DNA of 64,000 nucleotides. Source: Escherichia coli (lineage in GTDB: Bacteria > Pseudomonadota > Gammaproteobacteria > Enterobacterales > Enterobacteriaceae). Below, one piece after another: positions 17,067-28,088 of the stretch (positions are counted from its first letter, which is position 1; the number at the start of each line of letters is the position of its first letter). A model generated the notes under the pieces. It saw nothing but the letters and a program-made list of their open reading frames with translations. It did not search any database and was not told where the DNA came from. Made by a program: the position numbers and the translations under genes. The DNA is taken from positions 4,340,001-4,404,000 of the forward strand of contig NZ_AP027764.1 in the NCBI RefSeq assembly GCF_036503815.1, written 5' to 3'.

Positions 17067-18578
17067 ATGGAGTTTAGTGTAAAAAGCGGTAGCCCGGAGA
17101 AACAGCGGAGTGCCTGCATCGTCGTGGGCGTCTTCGAACCACGTCGCCTTTCTCCGATTGCAGAACAGCTCGATAAAATCAGCGATGGGTACATCAGCGC
17201 CCTGCTGCGTCGGGGCGAACTGGAAGGAAAACCGGGGCAGACACTGTTGCTGCACCATGTTCCGAATGTACTTTCCGAACGAATTCTCCTTATTGGTTGC
17301 GGCAAAGAACGTGAACTGGATGAGCGTCAGTACAAGCAGGTTATTCAGAAAACCATTAATACGCTGAATGATACTGGCTCGATGGAAGCGGTCTGCTTTC
17401 TGACTGAACTGCACGTTAAAGGCCGTAACAACTACTGGAAAGTGCGTCAGGCTGTCGAGACGGCAAAAGAGACGCTCTACAGCTTTGATCAGTTGAAAAC
17501 GAATAAGAGCGAGCCGCGTCGCCCGCTGCGTAAGATGGTCTTCAACGTGCCGACCCGCCGTGAACTGACCAGCGGCGAGCGCGCGATCCAACACGGTCTG
17601 GCGATTGCCGCCGGGATTAAAGCAGCAAAAGATCTCGGCAATATGCCGCCGAATATCTGTAATGCCGCTTATCTCGCCTCTCAGGCGCGCCAGCTGGCTG
17701 ACAGCTACAGCAAGAATGTCATCACCCGCGTTATCGGCGAACAGCAGATGAAAGAGCTGGGGATGCATTCCTATCTGGCGGTCGGTCAGGGTTCGCAGAA
17801 CGAATCGCTGATGTCGGTGATTGAGTACAAAGGCAACGCGTCGGAAGATGCACGCCCAATCGTGCTGGTCGGTAAAGGTTTAACCTTCGACTCCGGCGGT
17901 ATCTCCATCAAGCCTTCAGAAGGCATGGATGAGATGAAGTACGATATGTGCGGCGCGGCGGCGGTTTACGGCGTGATGCGTATGGTCGCGGAGCTGCAAC
18001 TGCCGATTAACGTTATCGGCGTGCTGGCAGGTTGCGAAAACATGCCTGGCGGCCGAGCCTATCGTCCGGGCGATGTGTTAACCACCATGTCCGGTCAAAC
18101 CGTTGAAGTGCTGAACACCGACGCCGAAGGCCGTCTGGTACTGTGCGATGTGTTAACTTACGTTGAGCGTTTTGAGCCGGAAGCGGTGATTGACGTGGCG
18201 ACGCTGACCGGTGCCTGCGTTATCGCGCTAGGCCATCACATTACCGGCCTGATGGCGAATCATAACCCACTGGCCCATGAGCTGATTGCCGCGTCTGAAC
18301 AATCCGGTGACCGCGCATGGCGTTTGCCGCTGGGTGACGAGTATCAGGAACAGCTGGAGTCCAATTTTGCCGATATGGCGAACATTGGCGGTCGTCCTGG
18401 CGGGGCGATTACCGCTGGTTGCTTCCTGTCGCGCTTTACCCGTAAGTACAACTGGGCACACCTGGATATCGCCGGTACCGCCTGGCGTTCTGGTAAGGCG
18501 AAAGGCGCAACCGGCCGCCCGGTGGCGTTGCTGGCACAGTTCCTGTTAAACCGCGCCGGGTTTAACGGCGAAGAGTAA
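17067..18578 (+). CDS. pepA: Leucyl aminopeptidase A, also a DNA-binding regulator
   Basis: A 503-residue manganese/zinc aminopeptidase (family M17) that forms hexamers and removes N-terminal residues from peptides. The family signature NTDAEGRL is present near residue 350, and metal-binding aspartates lie in DSGG and the signature. E. coli PepA also binds DNA in Xer recombination at cer/psi sites and represses carAB, so it links to the pyrimidine genes further right. The ATG has AGGAG upstream. A BIME follows. Confidence 0.97.
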
Positions 18579-18599
18579 TTGCATCAGGCTGTGTTGTTA

Positions 18600-18690
<91 letters not shown>

Positions 18691-18740
18691 GCTGTGTATT
18701 ACCAAATGCATATTTAAATCCACCACAAGAAGCCCCATTT

Positions 18741-19184
18741 ATGAAAAACGCGACGTTCTACCTTCTGGACAATGACACCACCGTCGATGGCTTAAGCGCC
18801 GTTGAGCAGCTGGTGTGCGAAATTGCCGCAGAACGTTGGCGCAGCGGTAAGCGCGTGCTCATCGCCTGTGAAGATGAAAAGCAGGCTTACCGGCTGGATG
18901 AAGCCCTGTGGGCGCGTCCGGCAGAAAGCTTTGTTCCGCATAATTTAGCGGGAGAAGGACCGCGCGGCGGTGCACCGGTGGAGATCGCCTGGCCGCAAAA
19001 ACGCAGCAGCAGCCCGCGCGATATATTGATTAGTCTGCGAACAAGCTTTGCAGATTTTGCCACCGCTTTCACAGAAGTGGTAGACTTCGTTCCTTATGAA
19101 GATTCTCTGAAACAACTGGCGCGCGAACGCTATAAAGCCTACCGCGTGGCTGGTTTCAACCTGAATACGGCAACCTGGAAATAA
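18741..19184 (+). CDS. holC: DNA polymerase III chi subunit
   Basis: A 147-residue clamp-loader accessory protein. Chi pairs with psi (HolD) and contacts single-strand binding protein, linking the polymerase to SSB-coated DNA. The sequence start MKNATFYLLDNDT matches E. coli HolC. Its stop overlaps the valS start by one base (TAATG), which explains the well-known holC-valS coupling. Confidence 0.97.
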   Translation: MKNATFYLLDNDTTVDGLSAVEQLVCEIAAERWRSGKRVLIACEDEKQAYRLDEALWARPAESFVPHNLAGEGPRGGAPVEIAWPQKRSSSPRDILISLRTSFADFATAFTEVVDFVPYEDSLKQLARERYKAYRVAGFNLNTATWK

Positions 19185-22039
19185 TGGAAAAGACATACAA
19201 CCCACAAGATATCGAACAGCCGCTTTACGAGCACTGGGAAAAGCAGGGCTACTTTAAGCCTAATGGCGATGAAAGCCAGGAAAGTTTCTGCATCATGATC
19301 CCGCCGCCGAACGTCACCGGCAGTTTGCATATGGGTCACGCCTTCCAGCAAACCATCATGGATACCATGATCCGCTATCAGCGCATGCAGGGCAAAAACA
19401 CCCTGTGGCAGGTCGGTACTGACCACGCCGGGATCGCTACCCAGATGGTAGTTGAGCGCAAGATTGCCGCAGAAGAAGGTAAAACCCGTCACGACTACGG
19501 CCGCGAAGCTTTCATCGACAAAATCTGGGAATGGAAAGCGGAATCTGGCGGCACCATTACCCGTCAGATGCGTCGTCTCGGCAACTCCGTGGACTGGGAG
19601 CGTGAACGCTTCACCATGGACGAAGGCCTGTCCAATGCGGTGAAAGAAGTTTTCGTTCGTCTGTATAAAGAAGACCTAATTTACCGTGGCAAACGCCTGG
19701 TAAACTGGGATCCGAAACTGCGTACTGCTATCTCTGACCTGGAAGTGGAAAACCGCGAATCGAAAGGTTCGATGTGGCACATCCGCTATCCGCTGGCTGA
19801 CGGCGCGAAAACCGCAGATGGTAAAGATTATCTGGTGGTTGCGACTACCCGTCCGGAAACCCTGCTGGGCGATACCGGCGTGGCCGTTAACCCGGAAGAT
19901 CCGCGTTACAAAGATCTGATTGGCAAATCTGTCATTCTGCCGCTGGTTAACCGCCGTATTCCGATCGTTGGCGACGAACACGCCGACATGGAAAAAGGCA
20001 CTGGCTGCGTGAAAATCACTCCGGCGCACGACTTTAACGACTATGAAGTCGGTAAACGTCACGCCCTGCCGATGATCAACATCCTGACCTTTGACGGTGA
20101 TATCCGTGAAAGCGCCCAGGTGTTCGATACCAAAGGTAACGAATCTGACGTTTATTCCAGCGAAATCCCGGCAGAATTCCAGAAACTCGAGCGTTTTGCC
20201 GCGCGTAAAGCCGTCGTTGCTGCGATTGACGCGCTCGGCCTGCTGGAAGAAATTAAACCGCACGATCTGACCGTTCCTTATGGCGACCGTGGCGGCGTGG
20301 TTATCGAACCGATGCTGACCGACCAGTGGTACGTACGTGCCGACGTGCTGGCGAAACCGGCAGTTGAAGCGGTTGAGAACGGCGACATTCAGTTCGTACC
20401 GAAGCAGTACGAAAACATGTACTTCTCCTGGATGCGCGATATTCAGGACTGGTGTATCTCTCGTCAGCTGTGGTGGGGTCACCGTATCCCGGCATGGTAC
20501 GACGAAGCGGGTAACGTTTATGTTGGCCGCAACGAAGACGAAGTGCGTAAAGAAAATAACCTCGGTGCTGATGTTGCCCTGCGTCAGGACGAAGATGTTC
20601 TCGACACCTGGTTCTCCTCCGCACTGTGGACCTTCTCTACCCTTGGCTGGCCGGAAAACACCGACGCCCTGCGTCAGTTCCACCCAACCAGCGTGATGGT
20701 ATCTGGTTTCGACATCATCTTCTTCTGGATTGCCCGCATGATCATGATGACCATGCACTTCATCAAAGATGAAAATGGCAAACCGCAGGTGCCGTTCCAC
20801 ACCGTTTACATGACCGGTCTGATTCGTGATGACGAAGGTCAAAAGATGTCCAAATCCAAGGGTAACGTGATTGACCCGCTGGATATGGTTGACGGTATTT
20901 CGCTGCCGGAACTGCTGGAAAAACGTACCGGTAATATGATGCAGCCGCAGCTGGCGGACAAAATCCGTAAGCGCACCGAGAAGCAGTTCCCGAACGGCAT
21001 TGAGCCGCACGGTACTGACGCGCTGCGCTTCACCCTGGCGGCGCTGGCTTCTACCGGTCGTGACATCAACTGGGATATGAAGCGTCTGGAAGGCTACCGT
21101 AACTTCTGTAACAAGCTGTGGAACGCCAGCCGCTTTGTGCTGATGAACACAGAAGGTCAGGATTGCGGCTTCAACGGCGGCGAAATGACGCTGTCGCTGG
21201 CGGACCGCTGGATTCTGGCGGAGTTCAACCAGACCATCAAAGCGTACCGCGAAGCGCTGGACAGCTTCCGCTTCGATATCGCCGCAGGCATTTTGTATGA
21301 GTTCACCTGGAACCAGTTCTGTGACTGGTATCTGGAGCTGACCAAGCCGGTAATGAACGGTGGAACAGAAGCCGAACTGCGCGGTACTCGCCATACGCTG
21401 GTGACTGTACTGGAAGGTCTGCTGCGCCTCGCGCATCCGATCATTCCGTTCATCACCGAAACCATCTGGCAGCGTGTGAAAGTAATTTGCGGTATCACTG
21501 CCGACACCATCATGCTGCAGCCGTTCCCGCAGTACGATGCATCTCAGGTTGATGAAGCCGCACTGGCCGACACCGAATGGCTGAAACAGGCGATCGTTGC
21601 GGTACGTAACATCCGTGCAGAAATGAACATCGCGCCGGGCAAACCGCTGGAACTGTTGCTTCGTGGTTGCAGCGCGGATGCAGAACGTCGCGTAAATGAA
21701 AACCGTGGCTTCCTGCAAACGCTGGCGCGTCTGGAAAGTATCACCGTGCTGCCTGCCGATGACAAAGGTCCGGTTTCCGTTACGAAGATCATCGACGGTG
21801 CAGAGCTGCTGATCCCGATGGCTGGCCTCATCAACAAAGAAGATGAGCTGGCGCGTCTGGCGAAAGAAGTGGCGAAGATTGAAGGTGAAATCAGCCGTAT
21901 CGAGAACAAACTGGCGAACGAAGGCTTTGTCGCCCGCGCACCGGAAGCGGTCATCGCGAAAGAGCGTGAGAAGCTGGAAGGCTATGCAGAAGCGAAAGCC
22001 AAGCTGATTGAACAGCAGGCGGTTATCGCTGCGCTGTAA
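19184..22039 (+). CDS. valS: Valyl-tRNA synthetase
   Basis: A 951-residue class I synthetase that charges tRNA-Val and edits mischarged threonine. The HIGH motif reads HMGH (residues 49-52) within PPPNVTGSLHMGHAF, and KMSKS is present near residue 554. The CP1 editing domain lies between them, and the C-terminal coiled coil (about 880-951) is rich in Glu/Lys. It is coupled to holC and ends at a strong terminator. Confidence 0.98.
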   Translation: MEKTYNPQDIEQPLYEHWEKQGYFKPNGDESQESFCIMIPPPNVTGSLHMGHAFQQTIMDTMIRYQRMQGKNTLWQVGTDHAGIATQMVVERKIAAEEGKTRHDYGREAFIDKIWEWKAESGGTITRQMRRLGNSVDWERERFTMDEGLSNAVKEVFVRLYKEDLIYRGKRLVNWDPKLRTAISDLEVENRESKGSMWHIRYPLADGAKTADGKDYLVVATTRPETLLGDTGVAVNPEDPRYKDLIGKSVILPLVNRRIPIVGDEHADMEKGTGCVKITPAHDFNDYEVGKRHALPMINILTFDGDIRESAQVFDTKGNESDVYSSEIPAEFQKLERFAARKAVVAAIDALGLLEEIKPHDLTVPYGDRGGVVIEPMLTDQWYVRADVLAKPAVEAVENGDIQFVPKQYENMYFSWMRDIQDWCISRQLWWGHRIPAWYDEAGNVYVGRNEDEVRKENNLGADVALRQDEDVLDTWFSSALWTFSTLGWPENTDALRQFHPTSVMVSGFDIIFFWIARMIMMTMHFIKDENGKPQVPFHTVYMTGLIRDDEGQKMSKSKGNVIDPLDMVDGISLPELLEKRTGNMMQPQLADKIRKRTEKQFPNGIEPHGTDALRFTLAALASTGRDINWDMKRLEGYRNFCNKLWNASRFVLMNTEGQDCGFNGGEMTLSLADRWILAEFNQTIKAYREALDSFRFDIAAGILYEFTWNQFCDWYLELTKPVMNGGTEAELRGTRHTLVTVLEGLLRLAHPIIPFITETIWQRVKVICGITADTIMLQPFPQYDASQVDEAALADTEWLKQAIVAVRNIRAEMNIAPGKPLELLLRGCSADAERRVNENRGFLQTLARLESITVLPADDKGPVSVTKIIDGAELLIPMAGLINKEDELARLAKEVAKIEGEISRIENKLANEGFVARAPEAVIAKEREKLEGYAEAKAKLIEQQAVIAAL

Positions 22040-22059
22040 TCAACACAGTGATGAAAACG

Positions 22060-22087
22060 AAGGCCGGCGCATGCTCCGGCCTTTTTT
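22060..22087 (+). terminator. Terminator of valS
   Basis: AAGGCCGG (22060-22067) pairs perfectly with CCGGCCTT (22076-22083) and runs into six T. It lies 20 bases after the valS stop. The convergent yjgN ends just beyond, so it may act for both. Confidence 0.9.
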
Positions 22088-22092
22088 ATCTC

Positions 22093-23289
22093 TTACAGAA
22101 ATGGTAAAGAAGGCATAACTCCCCGAGAAATACTGGCTAAGAAGCCTTTATCTGGTTGTTCTTCTTTATTAATTAAAGGAAGGTCATCCAAATCGCCCAG
22201 CAAATACGTATTTTTTGCCTGCCAGTCAATCATCCATATTTTCAACAGTGGATAAGCCAGACCGCCCGTAATCCCGGATATCACCACCAACGCACACATG
22301 CGATAAAGCATACCGTGGTACGTTAAAGTTGAGCGAAAACGAATACGCCCATCATTCAGTGACAGGTTGCTCATAAAATGGTTTCGCAACGACACCGTTA
22401 AATAACTGGTGCTAACAGCAATCCCAAAATAATAGATTAACTGCGCGATTATCATTTTACGTTGCATTTCCATAAATTGCTGTAAATTCTCAATGTCATC
22501 ATTTGCATATACAGAACTATCATACGCATTTAATATTTGATCGAAGATAATATAACCAGCAACAGCGAGAAAAGGCAATAAAGCTAAAAATGCGAGAATG
22601 GCATATTTTATACAATACGTAGTATCTAATTTCACCTTGAAACGATGTATACCGAAACTGGTATTGCTCCAGAGAAAACTCATTACCAGACTATATAAAG
22701 TACCATTAAAAATACCAATGGAAACAATACCAACTATTGCCATCAGAACCATAGATATAATAACACTACTTGAACTATTGGCATGTAGCATCTTTGTCGA
22801 GATAAAGAAAACAGTCCCCATCCCAACGGCCATTAAAATCGGCAAGAAAAAGGTCACCCACCAGAACCCTTTCATAGAGCAATTAAAACTAAATCTTACG
22901 CCGTTGAGACTGGTCATTAAGGCCTGATGACGCAGTCCTTTTGCTGCCATAAATATAAGCAAAACCAACAGTAACAAAGTCAAAACACAACCAACAAGCG
23001 GCATATCTGCTGACACTGTCATTAAGATTGCGAAATAGAAAAAAACAAAAACAAGACAACTAACAAAAACATTCCCACCGGTAATTCCATAAGAAAATCG
23101 TTGTCCGTTAACTTCCATATTAGCATAAAGATAACGCTTACATTTCATTAATGCCCATGGTAAATAGATACCTAACGTTATAATCGTTAACAACACATTC
23201 ACCACACAAATAAGAAAATACCTCTCACCTGTACCATGAAAAACAAACGAATGGGACGGAACATCCATTTCATTAATAACTTGAGCCAT
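22093..23289 (-). CDS. yjgN: Inner-membrane protein YjgN (DUF898)
   Basis: A 398-residue multi-pass membrane protein with about eight hydrophobic segments. The DUF898 pattern is visible in FHGTGERYF near the N-terminus and ITLGIYLPWALMKCKRY around residues 37-52. No function is established. The Met at 23289 gives the known N-terminus MAQVINEMD; the frame is open nine codons further back but that start is less likely. The coding sequence is more AT-rich than the neighbouring valS. It is convergent with valS. Confidence 0.92.
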   Translation of the reverse strand: MAQVINEMDVPSHSFVFHGTGERYFLICVVNVLLTIITLGIYLPWALMKCKRYLYANMEVNGQRFSYGITGGNVFVSCLVFVFFYFAILMTVSADMPLVGCVLTLLLLVLLIFMAAKGLRHQALMTSLNGVRFSFNCSMKGFWWVTFFLPILMAVGMGTVFFISTKMLHANSSSSVIISMVLMAIVGIVSIGIFNGTLYSLVMSFLWSNTSFGIHRFKVKLDTTYCIKYAILAFLALLPFLAVAGYIIFDQILNAYDSSVYANDDIENLQQFMEMQRKMIIAQLIYYFGIAVSTSYLTVSLRNHFMSNLSLNDGRIRFRSTLTYHGMLYRMCALVVISGITGGLAYPLLKIWMIDWQAKNTYLLGDLDDLPLINKEEQPDKGFLASISRGVMPSLPFL

Positions 23290-23481
23290 AAAAAATCCCT
23301 GAATTAAAAAATCCATTGATATAACTTATATATACAGACAGTAAAATGTTCTGCCACGTTACAATACTCTTATCAGTAATAGGCTGGCAAAAACTTTATT
23401 ACTTTATAAGTCGCTTGCGCACGTAAGAAGAGAGTGGTATTAAACAAATGTATAATTACTTTATTTTTATTGGGTTAAACT

Positions 23482-23985
23482 ATGAATAACATTGCGCCGC
23501 AATCACCTGTAATGCGTCGCCTGACGCTGCAGGATAATCCTGCTATCGCCCGCGTCATTCGTCAGGTATCCGCCGAATACGGTCTTACCGCTGATAAAGG
23601 CTACACCGTCGCCGATCCGAATCTTGACGAGCTGTATCAAGTGTATAGTCAGCCTGGCCATGCATATTGGGTAGTTGAGTACGAGGGTGAAGTGGTCGGC
23701 GGCGGTGGGATAGCGCCATTAACCGGGAGTGAGTCGGACATTTGCGAACTGCAAAAGATGTATTTTCTTCCGGCTATCCGCGGCAAAGGGCTGGCAAAAA
23801 AACTGGCCTTAATGGCGATGGAGCAGGCGCGAGAGATGGGTTTCAAACGCTGCTATCTGGAAACGACAGCTTTTTTAAAGGAAGCCATTGCGCTTTATGA
23901 GCATTTGGGCTTTGAGCATATCGACTATGCGCTTGGCTGCACGGGCCATGTCGATTGTGAAGTGCGGATGTTGCGCGAACTCTAA
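23482..23985 (+). CDS. yjgM: GNAT-family N-acetyltransferase YjgM
   Basis: A 167-residue single-domain acetyltransferase. The acetyl-CoA binding pattern Q/R-x2-G-x-G/A is seen in IRGKGLAKKL (about residues 98-107). The substrate is not established from the sequence. It lies alone between yjgN and the convergent rraB and ends in a hairpin region shared with rraB. Confidence 0.92.
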   Translation: MNNIAPQSPVMRRLTLQDNPAIARVIRQVSAEYGLTADKGYTVADPNLDELYQVYSQPGHAYWVVEYEGEVVGGGGIAPLTGSESDICELQKMYFLPAIRGKGLAKKLALMAMEQAREMGFKRCYLETTAFLKEAIALYEHLGFEHIDYALGCTGHVDCEVRMLREL

Positions 23986-24013
23986 AAAAATACCCGCGTG
24001 TTCAACTCGCGGG
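23984..24013 (-). terminator. Terminator of rraB, abutting the yjgM stop
   Basis: CCCGCG (23993-23998) pairs with CGCGGG (24008-24013). On the minus strand it is followed by a run of seven T, so it serves rraB best although it sits next to the end of yjgM. Confidence 0.7.
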
Positions 24014-24044
24014 CATTCGAACATTAACAACGTACGTTTTGTTT

Positions 24045-24079
24045 ATGCCGGATGTGACATGAATGCCTTATCCGGGCAA
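24045..24079. repeat. REP element between yjgM and rraB
   Basis: TGCCGGATGTGACATGAATGCCTTATCCGGGCA-type palindrome of the REP family. A degenerate second half follows at about 24108-24128. Confidence 0.75.
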
Positions 24080-24129
24080 CAAATTCACCAGGTTGCAGGA
24101 ACTACCTGGGCCTGATGCGCTACGCTTAA

Positions 24130-24546
24130 TTAGTGGCGAACCCCGTCATCGTCTTCATCGACAAAATCTTCATCGTCGCCATCTTCGCCGTTAGGATCTT
24201 CAAAGTAAGTGCCCCAACCGTCGTACTCAACGTCAAATTTCTCCGCCAGCGTCATCAGTTGTTCAACCTGGGCATCGATCAGATCGGCATTCAACGCGCA
24301 CTCGCTGAGGATGTCGCAGCAAATCACGATATCACCATCTTCAACTTCCAGCTCTTCTGGATCGGTCACTTCGTAACCGAGTTTAAACGCTTCAACTGCT
24401 GCTTTTTCCAGAGTTTCCAGATCGTCTGCGGAAAGATGGTGTTCGATGGTGTACAGCGCGTCCGGATCGCTGCCATCTTCCAGTAATTCTTCAATAATCA
24501 AACGTGTTTCTTCACGCTGTTCTTCCAGTTGTTCCGGGTTTGCCAT
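24130..24546 (-). CDS. rraB: Regulator of ribonuclease E activity B
   Basis: A 138-residue very acidic protein (YjgD) that binds the C-terminal part of RNase E, inhibits it and changes degradosome composition. The C-terminus is a long Asp/Glu run, typical for RraB. AAGAGGAATG gives a good ribosome site. It is divergent from argI. Sequence matches E. coli RraB. Confidence 0.96.
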
Positions 24547-24645
24547 GGCTCATTCCTCTTAATGTCCTGCCGATACTCTTATTGTCACACACCACTGACA
24601 TTGCCTCCACCTTTGTGATAAAGATTTATGCTTTAGACTTGCAAA

Positions 24646-24680
24646 TGAATAACCATACATATAAATTGAATTTTAATTCA
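24646..24680. promoter_or_regulatory. Tandem ARG boxes of argI
   Basis: TGAATTTTAATTCA at 24667-24680 is a perfect ArgR palindrome. An imperfect box TGAATAACCATACA lies at 24646-24659. The 21-base repeat spacing is typical for ArgR hexamer binding, so argI should be repressed by arginine-loaded ArgR. Confidence 0.9.
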
Positions 24681-24707
24681 TTTAGGCGTTAGCCACAGGA
24701 GGGATCT

Positions 24708-25712
24708 ATGTCCGGGTTTTATCATAAGCATTTCCTGAAATTACTCGATTTCACGCCAGCTGAACTTAACAGCCTGCTGCAGTTAGCCGCGAAGCTGAAA
24801 GCCGATAAGAAAAGCGGTAAAGAAGAAGCCAAACTCACTGGTAAAAACATCGCGCTCATCTTCGAAAAAGACTCGACCCGTACCCGATGCTCTTTCGAAG
24901 TTGCCGCATATGACCAGGGTGCTCGCGTTACTTATCTCGGTCCAAGCGGCAGCCAAATTGGTCATAAAGAGTCGATTAAAGACACTGCCCGCGTGCTTGG
25001 TCGCATGTATGACGGTATTCAGTATCGCGGCTATGGTCAGGAGATTGTCGAAACACTGGCGGAATACGCTGGCGTGCCGGTATGGAACGGCCTGACCAAT
25101 GAGTTTCACCCCACGCAGCTGCTGGCGGATCTCCTCACCATGCAGGAGCATTTGCCCGGCAAAGCGTTCAACGAAATGACGCTGGTCTATGCAGGTGACG
25201 CACGTAACAACATGGGCAATTCGATGCTCGAAGCTGCAGCGCTTACCGGTCTGGATTTGCGTCTGGTCGCGCCACAGGCGTGCTGGCCAGAAGCTGCGCT
25301 GGTTACGGAATGCCGCGCCCTGGCACAACAAAATGGCGGGAATATTACGCTGACGGAAGATATAGCTAAAGGAGTTGAAGGTGCTGACTTTATCTATACC
25401 GATGTATGGGTGTCGATGGGTGAAGCAAAAGAAAAATGGGCTGAACGCATTGCATTACTGCGTGATTATCAGGTGAACAGCAAGATGATGCAGTTGACCG
25501 GTAACCCGGAGGTCAAATTCCTCCACTGCCTGCCCGCGTTTCATGACGACCAAACGACGCTTGGCAAAAAAATGGCGGAAGAGTTTGGCCTACATGGCGG
25601 AATGGAAGTGACTGATGAGGTCTTCGAATCTGCCGCCAGCATTGTATTTGATCAGGCGGAAAACCGCATGCATACCATCAAAGCGGTGATGGTCGCGACG
25701 CTCAGTAAATAA
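24708..25712 (+). CDS. argI: Ornithine carbamoyltransferase, chain I
   Basis: A 334-residue enzyme that joins carbamoyl phosphate and ornithine to citrulline in arginine synthesis. The carbamoyl phosphate loop STRTRC, HPTQLLAD and the ornithine-binding HCLPAFHD are all present. Sequence and locus (next to rraB) identify argI rather than argF. Tandem ARG boxes lie just upstream and ACAGGAGGGAT precedes the ATG. A hairpin follows the stop. Confidence 0.97.
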   Translation: MSGFYHKHFLKLLDFTPAELNSLLQLAAKLKADKKSGKEEAKLTGKNIALIFEKDSTRTRCSFEVAAYDQGARVTYLGPSGSQIGHKESIKDTARVLGRMYDGIQYRGYGQEIVETLAEYAGVPVWNGLTNEFHPTQLLADLLTMQEHLPGKAFNEMTLVYAGDARNNMGNSMLEAAALTGLDLRLVAPQACWPEAALVTECRALAQQNGGNITLTEDIAKGVEGADFIYTDVWVSMGEAKEKWAERIALLRDYQVNSKMMQLTGNPEVKFLHCLPAFHDDQTTLGKKMAEEFGLHGGMEVTDEVFESAASIVFDQAENRMHTIKAVMVATLSK

Positions 25713-25728
25713 TTGACATCTCTATAAA

Positions 25729-25761
25729 GATGCCGGGAAATACAAAAATTATCCCGGCATC
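25729..25761 (+). terminator. Hairpin terminator after argI
   Basis: GATGCCGGGA (25729-25738) pairs with TCCCGGCATC (25752-25761), 10 bp perfect, followed by the T-rich ATATTATTTT. It lies between argI and the convergent yjgL remnant and may serve both. Confidence 0.85.
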
Positions 25762-25769
25762 ATATTATT

Positions 25770-26135
25770 TTATGCAGTGTGAGTTCTATTCTTCCACCCC
25801 CATTTTTCTATTACTGTTCGTAAATTTTCCGGAGGATTTAATTTTTCTAACTGTTTTTCATTAATATAATTATATATATTGATTTTCCCATCCCGGAGGA
25901 CTTCCATCATTCTTGTTCTAATTTTTAATTCATTAACCATCTTTTCTTCAAAAATCTTAACGACATAACCCGGAAATTTATTTACAATTTCTTTTGTTTT
26001 TTCTTCATCACCATAAACATATCCTAACTCATTAAGATACAGCTGTTCGCCCTCATAACACTTAAGTAATTGATAGAAGTACCACTTAGCAAAATCAGGT
26101 TGCTTCATGAAAAAACCCTTCAAAAAAAATATCAT
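25770..26135 (-). pseudogene. yjgL: C-terminal fragment of frameshifted yjgL
   Basis: This frame continues the YjgL-like protein after a frameshift near 26122-26129. It reads on through WYFYQLLKCYEGEQLYLNE, which matches what I recall of the C-terminal half of K-12 YjgL. The 121-residue open frame has no ribosome site of its own before its ATG, so it is probably not an independent gene. Removing one base from the A8 run (T8 on the coding strand) would fuse it in frame with the upstream part. Function of YjgL is unknown. Confidence 0.75.
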
Positions 26136-27369
26136 TTACTAAAATGCTGACAGGCACTTCATTAAATAGCAACTTAACATCATCAAATAACTTTAGTATT
26201 AAGCGTGATTTTTCTTGATTGCTTAAGTTAAAATCATTGACATATGCAACCAACTTATCCCAAATCAATTCCTGTAATTTACGGCTATTTTTATAGGGTT
26301 CTTTATCGAGAAGGGAAAATAATGCCTCAGCTCTTTTAGACTGATCACAACCAGACTTAATATTTTTTATCACGTCGCATGCATAATCTATCTTTGCAGC
26401 AGCATTAAAATATTCGATACTTTTATTAAAACACCACTCCAGTATTTTTACATCACTCATATATGGCGATTTTAAAAAAGTTTCTAACATCGAACGGATG
26501 ACCGGTGAGAGGTCAACCGGCGCATCATCTAAGGAATCAATAAGAATATGCGATAGATCAATTTTGATCTTATTAATTTCATCATTACTTTTTTTATTAT
26601 TAGTAAAGGCATCGTCAGACGCGCTGAGATTATCTATCTCTTCAAGTATGCCTTCTTCGCCCAGTAAGTCTGGAATAATTTCATTACATACATGAGGCAT
26701 TATTAGCAGATGCTCTTGCTTTATTGTTGACAATGTTGTAGCCAAGGCATCTTTAAAAAAATCTTTATAGTCCTGGGCTTGCCAATTCATCTGGTTATTA
26801 TTTAACTGAAGTGCTATTTCGTTGTTAATTTCACGCTGGTAACACGCCAGAACTTTATTAGTAATCAGTAGTAATGAACTCTCATCTTTTGTTTCAAAAT
26901 CCGTCCCTTCAAAACGAAAAATTGACTTACCAGATTCTGTTACATCATCAAATATAATGGCTGTACGCCCTTGACGAGCCCCATTCACAGAGGGAGGGGT
27001 AAGTCTAACTTCTAAAATAACCGGGCGTATATCATCTTCCCACCCTTCAGGATTATTCATGTAAAATCGCATTATTTCACTACCATCATCTTTTTTTAAA
27101 TAAGATGAGGATTTTATATTACCCATCATTTTTCTTCCCGCTTCATTGCGGCTTTCACTAAAATCTACATGTCCCAAGGTAAATATCCATGCCAGAAACT
27201 CCAAAAATGCCTTAGGAGAAAGGATATTTCTTTTGTTATGCTGCCCCTCGGCAATACGGGAAAAATTATTGATTCCCACACACCAGCTATTTAAAACATC
27301 ATGTTTTGGTTTAAAATTCCTGCAGGAAGCAACGTAGTGAAAATAATCCGAATGCGATATTTTGCTCAT
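26095..27369 (-). pseudogene. yjgL: N-terminal part of yjgL, ended by a frameshift
   Basis: A 424-residue frame whose start (MSKIS), NILSPKAFLEFLA segment and KDESSLLLITNKVLACYQRE segment identify it as YjgL, an uncharacterised protein of about 600 residues in K-12. It ends prematurely after NDIFFEGFFHEAT. A one-base longer T run than expected (eight T, complement of 26122-26129) pushes translation out of frame, and the rest is in the next frame. AT-rich, with no membrane segment seen. A truncated product may still be made. CAAGGAG-type ribosome site upstream. Confidence 0.8.
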
Positions 27370-27491
27370 GACGAACTCCTTGAGTTAATAAGAACGTCTA
27401 AGCATTACAAATTTTACTCACAAAAAAATATCAAAAAACGCTCTTTTCACAAACTCGCCGTAAACCTGGAGTTATTTACGGCGAAAAGTCA

Positions 27492-27944
<453 letters not shown>

Positions 27945-28088
27945 CTTTTCCACTCCTTAATTAAAACAATGTTTCATTTCTATCGTTATACGAAAAGATG
28001 ATCAATTCCGCCAGCCTTAACGCGTGAATTATTGTCTTATCACAACTTATCGGCAGGCGCGTTCCCGCCTTTCGGATCAAGGCCAGCA

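Noticed and set aside
19676..21718. 680-codon open frame on the minus strand
   Set aside because: It lies fully opposite valS and is a codon-bias shadow of that gene; no ribosome site or recognisable domain.
24708..25712. Gene could be argF instead of argI
   Set aside because: The location next to rraB and the sequence match argI; argF in K-12 lies in a different, mobile-element-flanked region.
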